6,922 nucleotides of DNA from Candidatus Parcubacteria bacterium (GTDB taxonomy: Bacteria > Patescibacteriota > Patescibacteriia > UBA1558 > GWA2-36-10), in assembly GCA_030632225.1 (NCBI GenBank), contig DAOVVF010000025.1:1-6922 (forward strand), in the 5' to 3' direction. The notes beneath the pieces are model-generated. The model worked only from the letters and a program-made list of their open reading frames with translations. It had not been told where the DNA came from and ran no database searches. Positions 5,582 through 6,922 of this stretch are shown here, in pieces. A program made the position numbers and the translations under genes. Position 1 is the stretch's first letter, and each line of letters begins with the position of its first letter.

Positions 5582-5652
5582 GGGAGGGTTGATGCTCCAT
5601 ATGACAATGTAGCATCTATAGATATTTAGGTTAATAGTTGCCTAAACTCTAT
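5549..5652 (-). ncRNA. Candidate small RNA B (about 105 nt, three hairpins), undescribed
   Basis: A minus-strand unit lies between holA and candidate RNA A. From a predicted start near 5652 it can form three hairpins in order: TTTAGG/CCTAAA (5646-5641 with 5630-5625); GATGCT/AGCATC (5616-5611 with 5596-5591), extended past one A-G mismatch by three more pairs (5609-5607 with 5600-5598); and the terminator. Between the second and third is an unpaired CCCTCCC (5588-5582), an anti-Shine-Dalgarno-like sequence of the sort used as a seed in several C-rich small RNAs. No reading frame of note is present. The alternative is that this is simply the 3' untranslated tail of the polA-holA transcript, in which case the hairpins belong to that mRNA. 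Confidence 0.45.
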
Positions 5653-5658
5653 ATTACA

Positions 5659-5686
5659 ATACTAGCATATTAAATATACTAGTCAA
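5659..5686 (-). promoter_or_regulatory. Possible promoter of candidate RNA B
   Basis: On the minus strand, TTGACT (5686-5681) is followed after 16 bp by TAGTAT (5664-5659), preceded by TGC (5667-5665), an extended -10 signature. Initiation would be near 5652. It starts 6 bp after the holA stop codon and repeats the TTGACTA and TTTAATAT wording of the promoter of RNA A. Confidence 0.5.
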
Positions 5687-5691
5687 ACAAC

Positions 5692-6642
5692 TTAAAGGTT
5701 ATTAATCATTTGAGTAAAGAGTATCTTTTCTTGATTAGCAGTAGTTTTAAATTTTTCATCTAAAATTAATAATTGTTTGTAAATACTCTTTAATTGATCC
5801 ATGGTATATCTTCTACTTTGCTCTAATGTTTTTTCAGCTACTAGGTTAGGTATTTTTAACGTCTTAGCTAATAGCCAAGAATTAGTTGCTCTATCACCTA
5901 AAGCCTTAGCTTTGATAATAAACCTAAATTGTCTAATAATCATAGTTAGAATATATTGATGATTAACTCCGCTTTTTAATTGTTCTTCAATTAATTTTAA
6001 TGACAAAGCTTTGTCCTTGTTTCCTAGAGCATCAATTAAATTAAAAATATTATCATCCACTTTAGCTTGTACTAAAGTTTTTACATCCTCTTCTGTTACT
6101 TCTTCTTTGCTGTAATTAACTAACTTAGTAATTTCCTGATATAATTGCCAGAGATCATTACCAACATAGTTAACTAACAACTTCAAAGCTTCAGGACTTA
6201 ATTTCTTTTTATGTCTAGCTACTTGATTAGTAATCCAAATATTTAATTCCTGTGGTTTTAATTTATTAAACTCTTCAGCAAATTTAAATTTCTTTAAAGT
6301 TTTATATAGTTTAGTTCTGCTATCTGCTTTACCAGCTTGCCAGAAGATAATATAGTTTTCATCAGGAGAATCTTTTTGTTTTTTCAAAAAGTCTAATAAA
6401 GCATCTTGCCATTCTGATAGTTTTTTATTATTAAAAATATTCTTAACTAGCACTAGTTTTTTATCAGCTAAAAAACCCATAGCTGTGACAGCTTTAAAAA
6501 AATCATCAGCACTAATAGTCTCTCCATCAAGACTTTGTATATTGTGCTGACTCTTATCAATCTTGTCAGTAAATTTAGCTACAATAGCTTGTATTTTTTG
6601 GTAGGCTCTAAAAGAGTCCTCACCATAGTAGAAAAATATCAT
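5692..6642 (-). CDS. holA: DNA polymerase III delta subunit
   Basis: A 316-residue protein, close to the usual 330-345 of the family. Delta is the wrench subunit of the clamp loader: with delta-prime and tau/gamma it opens the sliding clamp for the replicative polymerase. The N-terminus has the family opening FFYYGEDSFRAYQKIQ (3-18), where delta lacks a working ATP site. The segment FLADKKLVLVKNIF (57-70) corresponds to the clamp-contacting region of domain I. The C-terminal collar domain is the clearest match: NIFNLIDALGNKDKALSLK (198-216), LKSGVNHQYILTMIIRQFR (222-240) and the SRRYTMDQLKSIYKQLLILD stretch (276-295). ATG at 6642 follows the polA stop codon TAG (6646-6644) by one base, so the two genes form an operon and translation is probably coupled. 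No Shine-Dalgarno sequence is visible. It converges on rpsT. Confidence 0.93.
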   Translation of the reverse strand: MIFFYYGEDSFRAYQKIQAIVAKFTDKIDKSQHNIQSLDGETISADDFFKAVTAMGFLADKKLVLVKNIFNNKKLSEWQDALLDFLKKQKDSPDENYIIFWQAGKADSRTKLYKTLKKFKFAEEFNKLKPQELNIWITNQVARHKKKLSPEALKLLVNYVGNDLWQLYQEITKLVNYSKEEVTEEDVKTLVQAKVDDNIFNLIDALGNKDKALSLKLIEEQLKSGVNHQYILTMIIRQFRFIIKAKALGDRATNSWLLAKTLKIPNLVAEKTLEQSRRYTMDQLKSIYKQLLILDEKFKTTANQEKILFTQMINNL

Positions 6643-6643
6643 A

Positions 6644-6922
6644 CTATTTATCTAGTTTTTTCAATTGACCCCAGTTAGTACCTGCTTCTATATCTACTAT
6701 TAAAGGAATAGGTAGCTTATATACACTTTCCATAGTGTTTTTAACGAATTTAGCTACTTTAGCGAGGTCTTGTTTAGGTACCTCCATAACCAATTCATCG
6801 TGGACTTGTAGAATCATTTTAGTCCCAGAGCTTATATTTGGCAAGTTTTTATCGATATCAATCATGGCCATTTTCATCAGATCAGCTGCCGTGCCTTGTA
6901 AGGGCATATTAATGGCCATACG
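6644..6922 (-). CDS. polA: DNA polymerase I, C-terminal end (cut by window edge)
   Basis: The last 92 codons of a family A DNA polymerase, which fills gaps in repair and replaces Okazaki primers. The frame is open to the edge: CGT at 6922-6920 gives Arg before the Met at 6919, so that Met is internal and not a start. Residues counted from this Arg match the Klenow fragment in register: Arg1, Asn5 and Gln9 in RMAINMPLQGTAAD correspond to E. coli Arg841, Asn845 and Gln849, and His41-Asp42-Glu43 in QVHDELVMEV correspond to His881-Asp882-Glu883 (motif C, catalytic Asp). The end, NWGQLKKLDK, is a normal polA terminus. The rest of the gene, including any 5' nuclease or proofreading domain, lies outside. 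It is followed one base later by holA. Confidence 0.96.
   Translation of the reverse strand, partial: RMAINMPLQGTAADLMKMAMIDIDKNLPNISSGTKMILQVHDELVMEVPKQDLAKVAKFVKNTMESVYKLPIPLIVDIEAGTNWGQLKKLDK

Noticed and set aside
5347..5607. Open frame of 86 codons on the minus strand through the intergenic region
   Set aside because: It runs through two terminators and one promoter and has no ribosome site; the composition is not protein-like. The RNA interpretation explains the region better.
6644..6919. Met at 6919 as the start of a separate 91-residue protein
   Set aside because: The frame continues upstream with Arg, and RMAINMPLQGTAAD is an internal motif of DNA polymerase I; the gene is simply cut by the window edge.
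1..6922. Alternative genetic code (TGA read as Gly or Trp), as in some reduced bacteria
   Set aside because: The small membrane protein ends in TGA, and I saw no need to read TGA as sense in any of the conserved genes.
1..6922. CRISPR arrays, insertion sequences, tRNA or rRNA genes
   Set aside because: I found no spaced direct repeats, transposase motifs, cloverleaf signatures or rRNA segments.

Overview
The window is AT-rich, gene-dense bacterial chromosome carrying almost only housekeeping genes. There are no phage, transposon or CRISPR signals. From left to right it holds: the N-terminal 191 codons of tyrosyl-tRNA synthetase (tyrS, minus strand, cut by the window edge); a 974-residue class A penicillin-binding protein (plus); a 79-residue two-helix membrane protein of unknown function (minus); a 366-residue fusion of a RibL/TagD-like nucleotidyltransferase to a PUA-less TruB pseudouridine synthase (plus); ribosomal protein bS20 (rpsT, plus); a 297-bp intergenic region; the DNA polymerase III delta subunit (holA, minus); and the C-terminal end of DNA polymerase I (polA, minus, cut by the window edge).

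The organism makes peptidoglycan and appears to use the standard bacterial code: one gene ends in TGA, the other complete ends seen are TAA or TAG, and tryptophan is TGG. Small genome economy (a PUA-less TruB fused to a nucleotidyltransferase, a 1-nt polA-holA junction), AT-richness and few Shine-Dalgarno sequences fit a reduced bacterium such as a member of Patescibacteria/CPR. That placement is an inference, not something the window proves.

Regulation is unusually legible. tyrS and the penicillin-binding protein are driven divergently from a perfect 11-bp inverted repeat in which each arm is the -10 box of one promoter and the -35 box of the other. The penicillin-binding protein and the fusion gene have good promoters whose -10 boxes end only 9 and 6 nt before ATG, which suggests leaderless mRNAs. 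The small membrane protein is the exception: its start is preceded by a near-complete anti-SD complement. Convergent gene pairs are separated by hairpin terminators.

The most interesting stretch is 5395-5691. Beyond the rpsT terminator it carries, on the minus strand, two tandem units, each with its own TTGACT -35 promoter, a structured body of roughly 70-105 nt and a rho-independent terminator, and no credible reading frame. One of them is strikingly GC-rich in this AT-rich setting. They look like two undescribed small RNAs between holA and rpsT. The fusion protein at 3947-5047 is the second main point of interest.
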